Part shown: piece by piece, positions 47,501 through 57,847 of the stretch | How the letters are laid out: each line of letters starts with the position of its first letter | How positions within the stretch are numbered: the stretch's first letter is position 1 | Assembly (NCBI GenBank): GCA_002778195.1 | Contig: PCDI01000017.1 | Coordinates: 622,872 to 686,871, forward strand | DNA: 64,000 nucleotides | From: Raffaelea ambrosiae | Taxonomy: Eukaryota > Ascomycota > Sordariomycetes > Ophiostomatales > Ophiostomataceae | Direction of reading: 5' to 3' | Position numbers and translations under genes: made by a program | The notes under the pieces: model-generated | Seen by the model: the letters and a program-made list of their open reading frames with translations, nothing else | What the model was told of the DNA's origin: nothing | Databases searched by the model: none

Positions 47501-47888
47501 AGACGCCGTCACGATCGCGCCTGTCCAAGCCGGCAGCCAAGACGAGCCCTCTGCCGTTCCACAGCGTGGAGAGTGGCTACGGAACAGCCACGCATGTGCC
47601 GACGAGCTACACAGGCAGCCCGCGGCTGGAGAACCGCAACCTAAGCGGCGCACTGGCAGTCCCGACACGGCGGCCTAGCGGGCCCCGGGCCATGACGCCA
47701 AAGAGCGAAAAAAGTGTGCGCAGCTTCACGGAGGAGGACGCTGTCAGTCCTGCGACGGATGCGCGGAGACGAAAGAGAGGTGAGCAACAGCAGCATCTTC
47801 CTAACCCGTACACGCAAAGAGGAATACTAACACGGTTGACGCAGATACATTTGGCACCATTGCTTCCCAGGATAGCGATGTCTACTAG
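41537..47888 (+). CDS. Very large, mostly disordered protein with a conserved helical C-terminal module
   Basis: Three exons (41537-45664, 45757-47779, 47845-47888) give 2,064 residues. Both introns have CTAAC branch sites. The last exon adds only DTFGTIASQDSDVY-type residues and a stop. Residues 1-1340 are Ser/Arg/Asp/Gln-rich and probably disordered, with Thr-rich (20-40) and Ala-rich (near 262-275) stretches and a recurring FDQDG-like motif. A helical, coiled-coil-like block at about 1370-1460 begins LMVRDAQRSARDTEILVTLV, and NIFRRALKSLN with GRIEDMLNQLLIQVDMLK follows at about 1485-1525. After that the chain is disordered again. There is no membrane segment, signal peptide or enzyme motif. 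The amino-acid style recalls fungal cell-cortex or septal-pore scaffolds, but I do not recognise the family. Confidence 0.8.
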
Positions 47889-49914
47889 AGGCTTTTTTTC
47901 TATTGACGCTCGCGCCATTTCCAATTCGATTTTTGTATTTGCTTGTTTTCGTTGCTCTGTGTTCCGGGGACTACTGGCTAGGCCCTGGATGGCAGAGTGT
48001 TGGGCTGAGCATACCTTTGGTCTAACGTCATTTGTTTTTATTTTCTTCTGCTTCAGTTCTTTTTTTTTTCAACCAACCCACACCTTGTTATTCGACTTGA
48101 CGACCTTATGACGCTTCTCAACGACCATCTCTGACAGCGCTCTTCTTTCTATGTTTGCATTTTACAGGGGGAGATGGCAACCAAGAAACATACACACACG
48201 AGCAGCAAAAGAAATCACGGGAACAAAAGAGAGAAGAGGAAGTTAATGGTCAAGTCACCCTCACAAAATACCCAAAAGACACAGGCATGCGAGAGGGTGG
48301 ACGGGGAAAAAGGTGTACGAAACCATCTGGAGAAAAAAAAAGAACAAAAATAGCGGTTCTCGCCAAGGAAAAATAATATGAGAGGAAGAAGGTGTGGAAA
48401 GACGAGAAGAGGAATGCCAGTGATTCCCCCATCTTGATGATATATAGCATATATCTGGTTTTTATGTGTTTGCAGCCGTAATAATGTACTTGCATTCTGC
48501 TCTCTGTGCCCGTTCTGTGAATGTCTGAATGTGTGAAGTGAACCTGTGTGAACCTGTGAACGAAAACCTGCGAATGACTTGTGAACCTATGCATGAGAAC
48601 CTACAAGGTATGGACCTATGACGTGATATTAGTGACCAACCTCGTTCTGTATCCATCCATCCTGTGAACGCGTGGAATTGAACTTGTGCATCCGCTGCAT
48701 TGCGCAGGCCTCTGTGAAGGACGGTTCAACGTCTAGGCAAGTCTTGTCTCTCTTTCGGAGAGATGGAAGTGGTTTTTTCCCCAGTCTCTTGCTGTCCCTA
48801 AAGGGCACTTGGCTTTTGTGCACTCTTGCCCTTCTGTTGCCATTTTCACTCTTCCCATCAACACTTCCTTGCCAAACACAACCGCGACAAGAACGAAATC
48901 TTCATAGTCAAAACCGTTCTCTCACGCCCCTGCTGTTTTCCACCTGGCCCACTTGAATGTGAAAACAGCCAAATGGATTCCCCGGTATTCCGACTATTCC
49001 GTGTCCCGGTGACATCGCGAAGGGAAGGCCTCCTGAACGGGGCTCCCGTCGTAAACAGACTTCCTTCATTCACAATGGAGTCTCAAGGTGGGATTTGTAT
49101 CACGAGGGTCCGTCTTTCTGCGGCAAGAAGACAGGGGAGTGAGACGGGCGGCGGCTGCCGCCTGTGAGCGGGAAAGAATTGTGTAGTTAGTATGGAATGT
49201 GGAAATTGACCTCGGGTTGGAAGGAACAAGCTGTGCGTGTGAGACGTCATGCACCTGCTGAAAGCCACCACGATTGGTTCTATTCTCCGCTCATTCTCCT
49301 TCTGGACGTGTAGCTACGAAGCACAGCTGAGATCCTCTCATTCCGGAACGGCCTCATGACTGTTCCACGGGTTCTCCACTCTTCATGAAGCAATGGGTAA
49401 AAGTTTGATGGAAAATGACTGAAAAAAAAAAAAAAAAAAACTTTCAAATGCTAGACAAATGACCCATTTTGAGGCTTGGAAGTTTTTTAATAGTGGACCA
49501 TTACAGCGAGAGGTGTCCACAATGACTAAATTAGCTGGGAAAATCCTTTTTGCATGCAGCGCTTGCGTGCTTTCCCATTTTGCGGGGAAGCCCTGCAGAA
49601 AAGGACCAAAAAAAGCTCTGGAGCCTGGAACTAGGATACCGCTTTCCCTTACTGACTGGTTTCTTTGGCCCCACTTGCTCGACTTGTCCCACCACCAACT
49701 TCCATCAACGTTCACTCTGGGCTTCAAGACCGCACACATTGTCTATTCCCCACCACCGGACATCCGTCTTCATTGGAAGCAGGCAGGAATCGATTTTGCC
49801 AAACTGCAGCCGCCTAGGAAAGGACGAGCGGGGCGGAGGCACGGCAACGGTTCTACAAACTCTGCGTTCACTTCGAGACCAGGCACGCGGCAGCTCGGCT
49901 GCGAGCGCGAGTAG
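47889..49914. other. 2 kb spacer, no gene recognised
   Basis: The 3' untranslated region of the scaffold gene is likely in the first 300 nt. GTGAACCTGTG-type short repeats occur at about 48534-48565. A 20-A run is at about 49421-49440. No motif-bearing frame was found. Confidence 0.5.
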
Positions 49915-50788
49915 CTCCGGTCGTCGACCCCTTCTCGTAAAGCTGCCACATCTGCGTACGCCCACAGCGAGAGCTCCCAAGATGGGTTCCTGCGCGCGCT
50001 CTTTGATGCTCTGGCAGTCCCCATGCGAGGCGATAGCAGCACGATCGACCTGAGCAACCCATCTGTAGACATCCGACTTGGAGCAGAAGCTGATCGAGCG
50101 GGATCGTCACCGGTGCGTGGTGACGCGTGCATTCGATCTGAGTGAAGCTGGGCGCCGGTTTGTATCGTCGAGCACCAATGCTGCTGTCGATGATGATGGC
50201 AACCACTTTTCCTGGCTACGAAGTGTGCGATGTTCTGCCAGTGGCTTCAGGGAATAAGGCTAGCGGCTCCCTGGTATGCTGAGAGATTCTCTCTGAACAT
50301 GCATGGCAGGCCTGACTGTACGACTCAAGTTACCCGCGCCCACGGGACGAAAGGAGAGGTGCAGCCCTGAAAGTCCCCAACATGCTCGATCAGGGGGGGA
50401 GGCAGCGCACTTGGTTGGCGGTGTCGAGGTCGACAGGCCACGGAATGCCCTGTCCGTGACTGTGAACATGCACGCTCTGTTTGGGTCTTCCCAGATCTAC
50501 TTCACACCTGTCGATGGCCAAGACCACGCCTATGCCATTGACACGTTTCTTCCGGGCCCCATTGGTCGCAGTTTCGGACTGCCGATGACACGAACGCTGT
50601 ACGTTACGCCGGAGCAAGCCATCGCGCCGTCGCCCACATCCTCCATTGATCTGGCGCAGGAGAGTACATGGCACATTGACCGCATTCTGCGCGTGGAAGA
50701 AATGGCTGCCAGGGCCGATGGGACTCCACTGGGCAGTCTGGTGAACATTGGCCTCAGCGGCCTGTTGCGCGGCAAAGTCCAGTTATGA
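49915..50788 (+). pseudogene. Frameshifted relic resembling a fungal HNH-nuclease (HNH_2-type) gene
   Basis: Homology-like segments appear in order but in different frames. The first, from 49915, includes FLRALFDALAVPMRGD. The second, open from 50069 to a TAA at 50255-50257, reads LIERDRHRCVVTRAFDL then DDDGNHF. The third, at 50361-50398, reads AALKVPNMLDQG. The fourth, 50402-50788, reads GGVEVDRPRNALSVTVNMH, then a FGSSQIYFTP strand and a GLPMTRTLY strand. This order matches the layout I know for fungal proteins with an HNH_2 domain. The catalytic His-rich stretch expected between the second and third segments is absent. The third and fourth segments are separated by a shift near a run of seven G (50393-50399). 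No introns explain the breaks. It is described as it stands; no repaired version is given. Confidence 0.6.
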
Positions 50789-53036
50789 GTCGCCTTCTGG
50801 AGGGTGCCTAACACCACGCTGTTCCGGGGGCTGTCTTTAGGGGTTGAAACCGTTGTGAAAGGCGTTTGCGGATATGCCTGTATCGTTTCTTGTCTCTTAT
50901 TTTTTTTCCCCTTCACAGTAGCTTATGACTCAAGGAACTCGAGCATATTGCCGTCAACAGACACTACCTACGATGTTGAGAAGCAAAGGCGCAATGAAAG
51001 AGTAACAAGGTTCTACTAGTACTCTCGCAAGTGGAGGGAGGATGCACTGCAATCAGGCAGGCTCTCATTTAGTAGGGGTCACCGGGTGTAAAATTATCTC
51101 CCCAAAGTCTGGTGAGGGCGGTGAAGGAGAGGAGAAAAGAAAAGAAGAGAAGCGGAGAAAAGGAAGGGGAGAGAAGAGGAGAAGGAGGGGTAAGAATGAG
51201 GAGAGGTGAGTCGGCTGTTTCGTGAGACCGGGCTGGAATGGAAGCATCGTGAAGATTGAGAATTGTGGCGGTGGTCATCAATAGAGAGCAAGCAAGCATG
51301 TGCACCCATTCACGTGGCCACAATCAAGAATACAATACAGCCCAGCAACCAATGGCGCAAGCCACAGGGGGCAACTCTACACAGTAAGCGCCAACAGAGC
51401 TCTGTCGCCATTCAGCTTGTTGTCGCCGCCATCGCCGTTTGTTTAAAACGTATTCGCTGCGTGGAAGAGCTCTTGACACATAGTATCTTAAGATGCAGTG
51501 AACTAATTGTGTACCCGTATTGCACAGTACGGTGTACGAGTAATGCTTGCAAGTTACGAAATCAGAGACACGGATCGCGATGACGCCTGCGTTGTCTTGC
51601 ATGGCAGGAGACCTGTCAACCAGGACAATGGAAGCACAGGGAAAGGACCGTGGATGAGCAATACGGCGTGCATAGCGATGGGCTGTGGCGTGCAGACGGC
51701 CTGTCTTGGAAACGGTGGAATGGGGCGGAAGGCAAGGAGACAGACAAGGAAGGCGTTACACATCGTGACTTGCCTGTTTCGCAGCGACGGCAATGGAAAA
51801 AAAAAAAAAAAAAAAAAACCGACCACATACCGTAAAAAAAGGACACCCAAAAAAGAGGGGGCATTCCCATTACCAAAATATTAGGTACGAGAAACCCACT
51901 GCCGCCCTGAGCGGCCCTGGGCGGCCACAGACGGGGCCCTCGTGATGCGCTAGCCGCAGTCGCCATGGGAAGCCATGCCAGACCGTGGTCCAGCCATGGC
52001 TCAGCATGGCAGTCGATTTGGTAACAGTATGCTAATGAGTACTCTGTACCCAGGTACATTTAGTGGAGACCAGCCTTGGAAGAGCGAATGGCCACGGGCG
52101 GGGGAAGAGAGGGAGCGCGTGATGGATTTTTGGGGGGTGGGAAGGAGGTTGTTTGGGGGAACAATTGTCCCCATTCAGCGCTGTTTTGCCTCATTCTTTC
52201 AGGGGCTTTCTCTATACGGTGGGTGTACTTGTGACCTCGCCGGCCAGCCGGTCCTGAAAATTTTTATTTCCTATTAAATTTGCATTTAATTTTACTCCCT
52301 TTACTGACCCTTGCAGAGCCCTTTTTGCCGCTGCTTTGCGCAAGTCCGCCCACCGAAGCGCCCAGAATGCCCACCCAATGTCCACCGAAATGTCCACCGA
52401 CTTGCTCGTGCCCAGGGGAGAACATTGTTTGCCCACGATGTTGTCATTGGGAAAAGAAAACAATAACGGCAGCCCACAAAGAAGGGGGGGCGTGTGTGTA
52501 CGAGTACAATGTGCCCACCCCTATGTACTCTTTCTCCTCTGCGTAGTGCTACTTACACCATTTTGACCATTCTCAGCTAATGATTCCCATACGTGTGTGT
52601 GCCTGGCATGGGGTAACAAAGAGCCAAGCCAAGNNNNNNNNNNGGGGGGGGGGGGGGGGGTATGATTTACTCAACACTTACACCCATGTGTTGCTTGCGT
52701 GCGTGTGTGACTCTTTTTGAAATTTTGGGTCATGTTGGAAGGAGAAAGTCCAGTCTCCTTGTCCGTCCACGATCTCCCCAGGTATATTAACCCGCCTGGT
52801 CCTGTAGAGGACTTGGATCATTCAAGAATTCATTCATTCGAGAAATAAACAGAACAATCAGGAGTTGCCCACTGAACGCTTGACTACACCATCACTTCAC
52901 AACCGTTCAAGCCACTGCAAGACCACTTGCGAGACTGACACCACTTACACACACAACGTCCTTGTTGCAACCACATCTCCATCTTCACCACATTTTCTCT
53001 CTCTAAATTCTTCACATCCTCACATATCCTCCCAAA
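50789..53036. other. 2.2 kb spacer with an assembly gap
   Basis: No gene is supported. It contains a purine-rich block at about 51115-51190, a run of about 20 A near 51797-51816 and the N gap. The 5' leader of the Par32-like gene is likely in the last 200 nt. Confidence 0.55.
52634..52643. other. Assembly gap (10 N) followed by 17 G
   Basis: Ten N are followed directly by a G-run at 52644-52660. The gap size is probably a placeholder, and the G-run suggests that sequencing or assembly failed at a homopolymer. Confidence 0.98.
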
Positions 53037-53510
53037 ATGCCGTTCACCGTCACCGAGCCGCATCCCACCGTCCGCGCCCACACCTACACCCACTCGGGCC
53101 GCGGCGGCGCTGGCAACACCTTCCGCGCCCCCGTCACCACCCCCGCCGAGGGCATCCCGACGCTGGCCAAGGTCCCCTCGGCCGGCTCGTCCATCCACCA
53201 GTCCACCCGCTTCTACGCCGGCCGCGGCGGCGCCGGCAACGCCTACCCCGTCTCGGAGCGCCGCGAGCTGTCTCTCGATGACGAGTACGCCTATGCCGCC
53301 GCCGTGGCCAAGAAGTCCACCAGCGGCCACGTCGGCCGCGGCGGTGCCGGCAATGTGTTCTTCTCTTCGCTGAAGAAGGCGTCGGCACCGGAGCCGGTGT
53401 CCTCTTCGCCCAACAACAACAACCGCAAGGCCAGCGACGCCAGCACGTCGAGCAGCAGCTCGTCTGGCAGCTCCGTCAAGAGCGGCTTCTGGGGGCGGCT
53501 GCACCGCTGA
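53037..53510 (+). CDS. Par32-like (DUF3602) protein with three GRGGAGN repeats
   Basis: This intronless gene encodes 157 residues. The heptapeptide GRGGAGN occurs exactly three times, at 21-27, 62-68 and 100-106, which is the hallmark of the DUF3602/Par32 family. The N-terminus is Thr/Pro-rich and the tail has a Ser-rich stretch (about 135-150) ending FWGRLHR. In yeast, Par32/Amu1 is controlled by TORC1 and the nitrogen-permease kinase Npr1, and inhibits ammonium transporters; that this protein does the same is inference. The start at 53037 follows a CCCAAA context, and the upstream 200 nt is C/A-rich leader-like sequence. No membrane segment is present. Confidence 0.9.
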   Translation: MPFTVTEPHPTVRAHTYTHSGRGGAGNTFRAPVTTPAEGIPTLAKVPSAGSSIHQSTRFYAGRGGAGNAYPVSERRELSLDDEYAYAAAVAKKSTSGHVGRGGAGNVFFSSLKKASAPEPVSSSPNNNNRKASDASTSSSSSSGSSVKSGFWGRLHR

Positions 53511-54522
53511 GAGGAGAAGGGGGGAGTTCGGGAAGAGAAGAACCCTTTTCTCTTCTGAGACACTTTTCTCTCTCTTGCATACACGCCTTTTTTCATTTTC
53601 ACGCGACTCTTTTTGATACTTGCTACGACACAAACCATGAAACGGATCGGAAAAGTTCTTTTTTTCTTTTTTTTCAAACTCTTGGAATGGAGTTTGTTCT
53701 GTTTTTCTTTGCATGGCGAACTCGGAAATCAATTCCTCGGTACAAAAAACATTGTACTACCCTGGCTGGCATGACTCCAGGATAAGGAAAAGGGGAAACA
53801 CGATTTTTAGCATCTGAGCGGACCGGCGTTTTTATCTTTTTTTTTGTCATTTCCTTTTCTGTCTGTTGTCTGTTCTATTATCCATTCTCGAGACGGAAAA
53901 GTTTGGCCTACGTTTTTACCACAAAACAAAAAGATACCCTCTACTTTCCGTAGCTACTTAACAGCACACATATTAATATCATCACAAGAAGCCTATGACG
54001 AAAGTCTAGGCATTCATCACACACGCATTCATTCCACTCTCCATGCAGTGAACTGTAGAAAATCTCTTCCTCTCAAACTACATGGTATAAGTTTTCTTCA
54101 TTTGGCTATGTGGTCAACAAAAAATAGAAAATAAATAGGCTGGGCGACCCCCGTTTTAGTTCAACCAAAAGGGTATCATATGTGTCTTGGTGTGTTCATT
54201 TTTTGGTGTGTGTAAGGGTGTGTGGCGCTTTGTTCCCAGAATGCATCCCCCCAGATGCACCCCATGCTTCTCCTTCGCTCCTTATGGATATATTCTCCAA
54301 GGTATCATATTCTTTCTTCTTCCCCATTCCACCCGATTCTCTTCTGTACTCGTAGATCGCTCGCAATTCCTCGTGTCGTGGGAGTGTCCTGTGCTCAAAT
54401 TTCTTGCCCTCTCTTGAAAGACAGAACTCGAAGGCAGCCCTGGGGGCAAGATCCGAAGAAACTTAGACGCTTTCCCCCAAGATGATGGTATCTATGCCAC
54501 TCTTTCTTTATTCTTTGACCTT
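53511..54522. other. Spacer between convergent genes, 1 kb
   Basis: The DNA is A/T-richer than flanking coding sequence. No gene is recognised. It probably contains the 3' untranslated regions of the Par32-like and ARP1 genes. Confidence 0.5.
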
Positions 54523-55816
54523 TCACGTAAACTTGGTGTGGATGATGTCCGGGTTCTCGTGCCAGTCGTCGATGCTCACCCACATCTGCATTCAGTCAGT
54601 AACGAGAAAGAGGGAACGTAAGGAGTTCATACACCAAAAAGTTGCTTTCCTCACCTTTCGGAATGTGCTCAGCCCGGCCAGAATACTGCCTCCAATCCAC
54701 GTCGTGTACTTGCGTTCTGGCGGCGCAAAGATCTTGATCCGCATGTCCTTGACCGCAATCTTGCGGACCTCGTGCAGCAACCGGTCGCCAAAGCCCTTGG
54801 TCAGCGTCGTCCCGCCCGACAGCACAATGTTCGAGTACAGCGACTTGCGCAAGTCCAAATCTGTCCGTCCGATCGCGTCCACCACCATCTGGTGCACGCC
54901 AGGGTATTCGAGGCCGATGATTTCGGGGTCGAACAGGATCTCGGGCGCCCGGAACCGTTCAGGACCGACCTAGAAGGGGGAGGTTAGACGCAAGGACAGA
55001 AAAAACATGTGTGGCTCGGGGGAATGGCGGCGGATACGGGGGGGTACACACCTTTAGCTTGTTCCCGTCGGGCAGGACAAACTCAGCCATCTTCTTAGGA
55101 TCCGTCTTGGCCGTCATAAAGTCCTTCTCCTCCTTGCGCGGGTCCAGCGCAATGTAGCTCGTCGCCTCCTTGATGTGGCGCACCACCTCCTTTTCGGCGC
55201 TCGTATGGAACACATACCCGCTCTTGCGCAGCAGCGTCTGCAGGTACTCCGTCACGTCGCGGCCGGCCACGTCGATCCGCTGGATCGAGTTGGTAATGGC
55301 GAAGCCCTCGTACACCGGCACGGCATGGCTCACACCGTCGCCCGCGTCCAGCACGATGCCCGTCGTCCGCCCGCTCGCGTACAGCGACAGCACCGCCTGG
55401 ATCGACGTGTACAGCGCCGGCACGTTGAACGTCTCAAACAGGATCTGGGCCGCCGTGTCGCGATTGCTCCGCGGGTTCAGCGGCGGCTCCGTCAGCAGCA
55501 CCGGGTGCTCCTCGCTAAGCACCTTCAGCCCTTCGTCGTAGATGTATGCCCAGATCTTCTCCATGTCGTCCCAGTCGGTGACAATGCCGTGCTCCAGCGG
55601 GTAGTTGATCTTGAGCAGGCCGCGCAGGTCCGTCGACGCCTTGGGACCCACGAACCAGTCGCCCTCGAGCGCGCCCGCCAGCACCCGCAGATGTTTCGGC
55701 CGCCCGACAAACGACGGGAAGAAACACTTGGGTAGGTCCTCGCCCGCAAAGCCCGCCCGGATCGTGCCGGACCCATTGTCGATCACGATCGGGTTGTTGT
55801 GGAGGGTTTCCGCCAT
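54523..55816 (-). CDS. ARP1: Actin-related protein 1 (centractin), dynactin filament subunit
   Basis: Three exons (55816-55052, 54969-54655, 54585-54523) give 380 residues, equal to the Neurospora ro-4 product. Actin-fold signatures include the N-terminal phosphate loop IDNGSGTIRAGFAG (12-25), the second phosphate loop LDAGDGVSHAVPV, LSGGTTLTKGFGDRL and WIGGSILAGLSTF. The short last exon ends in WVSIDDWHENP. Arp1 forms the short filament of dynactin, which links dynein to cargo and is needed for nuclear movement in hyphae. All junctions are phase 0. The residues after the WIGGS block differ from conventional actin's KCF end, supporting ARP1 over actin. Confidence 0.95.
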
Positions 55817-57296
55817 GATGGATATGGATGGGGGAAAAAAGGAAGAAAAGAAGGGGAGGTTGCTTGCTATAACAACGGCATGGGCGGAGAGCAGAAGAGA
55901 GAGAGAGAGAGGGATGGGTCGGTGTAGGTAGGTAGTTCAAAGGAAAACCTGTCGTCACTGGTTGGCCTGTCTCCCGCCTCTGAGCAAGCTCCGACCGTTG
56001 AGAATCACAAGAGGAGAGCAAAAGAGGGGGGGGCTATCGAATCAGGGGGTCGTCTGGTGTTCGTCGGATGGGTTGCCTGCCAGCCTCAACGGCCACAGTG
56101 CTTGTTTTCGTGTTGGTCGTCAGGGAGGCACGCAGAACACGCTTCGGCCCAAATGCACAGGATTCGTCCGGGGAGCTTGTCGCCGGGTCTGTTCGTCCAA
56201 AAGCCGTTCCGCCGGGGTGATATGCTGCTCGTCGTCAACGGGAAAAGGGGAGCTTCACCGTCGTTTTTCGTTCTGAAGTCCAGGACACGGACGCGCCAAA
56301 GCAGAGACGTGCCTTTACTAGGTCTTTTGCGGACTAGTGTCATTTCCAATTGTATAGCGCACGGACCACCCGTTAACCGCTGTGGCGAAGGCCTGTGGCT
56401 TGCCTTCTGGCACGATGCATCAGGCCATGAGGGTTGGCGATGGTGTAGGGCAGGAGGCACACAGGGCTGGCTCTTTGACTGCTAGATGTAGCGAGCCTGT
56501 ATCTCTCGGAGAATATGAGTGCAGTCGTGTGCATTATTAGTCATCGGCTAGCACACCCTCCTTGCCTCCCCGTCCTTCCTAGCCGTTGATCGGGCAATCT
56601 AGATCTCGGACCTATATCGTGGCCGTGGACGCGCTTTTGTGCGATGCCGATGCTATTTTTAATTCCCATGCTGGTGTGGACAAAGTATGGTTTGAAACGG
56701 TGAAAATTGCCTTGCCGATGAGGCCGTAGTTGGGGAACTAAAAGAAGACCAGTTTCGTGGACGCGGTCCGTGAGCTGGCGACATGCTACGTACGTGTCCC
56801 GGGGTCATGCCAGACGGATCGCAGGACGGCACATCGACAGATCTGCCAGATTGACCGTATGTTCTTAATTTGGCAGTTTCTGGTACTTGGGAAGGATTTC
56901 CCGTTATCTATGATCATTGTGCATACCCCATGGTTACATGTTTCTTTATTGTTTTCACGCTCCGTTATAGATGCAACTGTCGTGATTTTGAACGTTTTCG
57001 ATTTGTGTCCCACTGAAAAGGGACAGAAAAATATGTACAAAGAAATAACCAGGTTCTAAAGCTGCGGCATGGGTATCCTTTTCGAGGATTTTGAATGTGT
57101 GTGTGACAATCTGCCGCAGAAAACGCCTTTGATCCAACTCATACTGGCAGGAATATCTCCCTCGCAAAATCTAACATCATGAGGGGAAAAAAAAAAGAAA
57201 GCAAGAACGCCGAAAATATGTACAAGTGCTGATGTCGATTAAATAAAGTGAGAAATTGAGAAATTGACGCTCATTCAGTTGCTGCGTATAAGCCCT
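55817..57296. other. 1.5 kb spacer, no gene recognised
   Basis: The 5' flank of ARP1 and the 3' flank of the small mitochondrial-type gene lie here. There is a GA dinucleotide run close upstream of ARP1 (about 55890-55910). No supported frame was found. Confidence 0.5.
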
Positions 57297-57668
57297 TTAG
57301 TGAACACGGCCGTCGATGCCCTTGTAAGCCAGGTATGGCCAGCCCAGAAGCAGGAAGATGGTCGGGAAGTAGCTGTAAACGAGTACAAGTCAGCAGCCGC
57401 GTCAATGTGGTGCAGGAGGTGAGGGTGGTGAGACAGGCTCAATTGAACCAGGAAATGGAGGAACGTACATAACAGCGCTCTTGCCGCTGCGCTTGAGCAT
57501 AGCAGAGTAGTCAGGAGACTGGGCCGAAGAGGTGGTCGGCAGCCGCTGGAAGGCATGGGGCTCAAAAGACCGGGCAAAGTTGCGCATCGACCGCATGGCG
57601 GAGAATTGACGGCGACCAGCGACACGGACGGCAGCGGTCTGCATGGCACGAGCAGCAATGGGAGACAT
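57297..57668 (-). CDS. Small mitochondrial-type single-span membrane protein
   Basis: Two exons (57668-57469, 57372-57297) joined across a 96-nt intron give 91 residues. The N-terminus is Arg/Ala/Ser-rich with no acidic residue in the first 35, which is typical of a mitochondrial presequence; cleavage near FSAMRSM is plausible. One hydrophobic segment (about 66-84, reading YFPTIFLLLGWPYLAYKG) is followed by a short tail, GIDGRVH. Size and layout fit a small accessory subunit of a respiratory complex or ATP synthase, but I cannot name it. A TTATAAAGG element lies on the same strand at about 57836-57847. Confidence 0.7.
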
Positions 57669-57835
57669 TGTGACGGATGGTTGGGAGAAGAAGTAATAGA
57701 GGGAGAGATGTCTGGAGGACACAAGAGATATGTTGTGCTCGGAGAGATGAGTGAGTGATTGGCTAAAGAGGATGGAAATCTGAAGATGATGATGCAGTAC
57801 AACAAGAGCGAGAACAGGAGACGGGAGGACAAGAG

Positions 57836-57847
57836 CCCCTTTATAAG
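57836..57847 (-). promoter_or_regulatory. Possible TATA box of the small mitochondrial-type gene
   Basis: On the minus strand this reads CCTTATAAAGGGG, about 170 nt upstream of the ATG at 57668. The spacing allows a leader of about 130 nt. Only the motif and its position support the call. Confidence 0.4.
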
